A stretch of 64,000 bases of DNA from assembly GCF_963576615.1 (NCBI RefSeq), contig NC_088711.1, forward strand, positions 13,315,869 to 13,379,868. The letters are read 5' to 3'. The position numbers and the translations under genes were made by a program. Below the pieces are notes generated by a model that saw only the letters and a list, made by a program, of their open reading frames with translations, was not told the DNA's origin and ran no database searches. Shown in pieces: positions 63,441-64,000 of the stretch. This stretch comes from Watersipora subatra (taxonomy: Eukaryota > Bryozoa > Gymnolaemata > Cheilostomatida > Watersiporidae). Numbering within the stretch: position 1 is the first letter of the stretch; each line of letters opens with the position of its first letter.

Positions 63441-64000
63441 CTAGTTAGTTACAGTAGGAGACGGATAGGAGGTTTATCGAGTGTCTATTTTCAACAAAAC
63501 CAAACAGCAGTGAGAGAGTAAAAAGAATAAACTAACAAACATTTTTAAACAGTATTCGTGCATAAAAGTTTTCTTTGATTATAGGAACGACTATTTTCTA
63601 TTTAATTCCAAAAAATATGAGTCATTAACTGAGTTTCTCAAAAAGGCAGCTTTATAACATGACGAATACTACTCTGATCACAGTATAACAATCCTGCCAT
63701 CGATATTCTAACAACCCAATTTACTGACAACAGCGGCGCTTTCTTTTTCTGAGTTTAATTTAATTGTATATCATCAGACATATTTGCTGCACTCGTGTTC
63801 ATATAGCAATCAAACACTAAAAGAAACAAAATGTGTTTTCTAGTAGTAAGCGTAAGTACATCGTGTTGCAAGGGATGGTTAGAGCACACAATGTTTATGG
63901 AATCGCATAGCTTTATAAGAGGGAATATGCGATGCTCATGTACCTCATGTTGTAAAACATGCAGGAAGCTACCTACATACTAAACCAGATCAAATTCAAA
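63441..64000. other. Right edge, no gene seen
   Basis: AT-rich sequence with no frame, RNA or repeat that I can support. Confidence 0.4.

Overview
The window is eukaryotic and animal-like. It is AT-rich and intron-rich, with short exons bounded by GT/AG sites, long introns filled with minisatellites and transposons, and four genes matching conserved metazoan families. An invertebrate, perhaps a spiralian, is my best guess; the sequence does not let me name the phylum. I assembled the gene models by hand from splice sites, and every internal exon junction keeps frame.

Layout: (1) 730-3760, a 5'-truncated Ty1/copia retrotransposon on the minus strand. (2) 4152-26697 (-), a 17-exon GAK/auxilin-like gene (kinase, PTEN-like, C2) of 771 residues that reaches a stop straight after the C2 domain, so no J domain is seen. 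(3) 27449-38155 (-), a 16-exon NOL8-like nucleolar RRM gene of 1190 residues. (4) 39776-49133 (+), a 10-exon DET1 gene of 562 residues, head to head with NOL8. (5) 50026-61069 (-), a 12-exon organic anion transporter (SLCO/OATP), tail to tail with DET1; its first exon is uncertain. (6) 61.7-64 kb, a dispersed repeat and a minisatellite.

About 13% of the window is tandem repeat, in some fourteen arrays, nearly all intronic. Two of the arrays inside the GAK gene are built from the gene's own splice junctions: one repeats the end of exon 12 plus its 5' splice site, the other repeats a 3' splice site plus the start of exon 3. This is the most unusual signal in the window.

Mobile elements include a 3.44-kb hAT transposon with an 8-bp target duplication and one frameshift plus one stop in its transposase, a TTAA-flanked palindrome nested inside it, a 672-bp fold-back element inserted in a minisatellite, a 143-bp MITE in NOL8 intron 1, three copies of a tRNA-derived SINE, and two copies of a 1.1-kb repeat lying 56 kb apart. 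The four genes have unrelated roles (vesicle uncoating, ribosome biogenesis, ubiquitin ligation, transport) and show no operon-like link.
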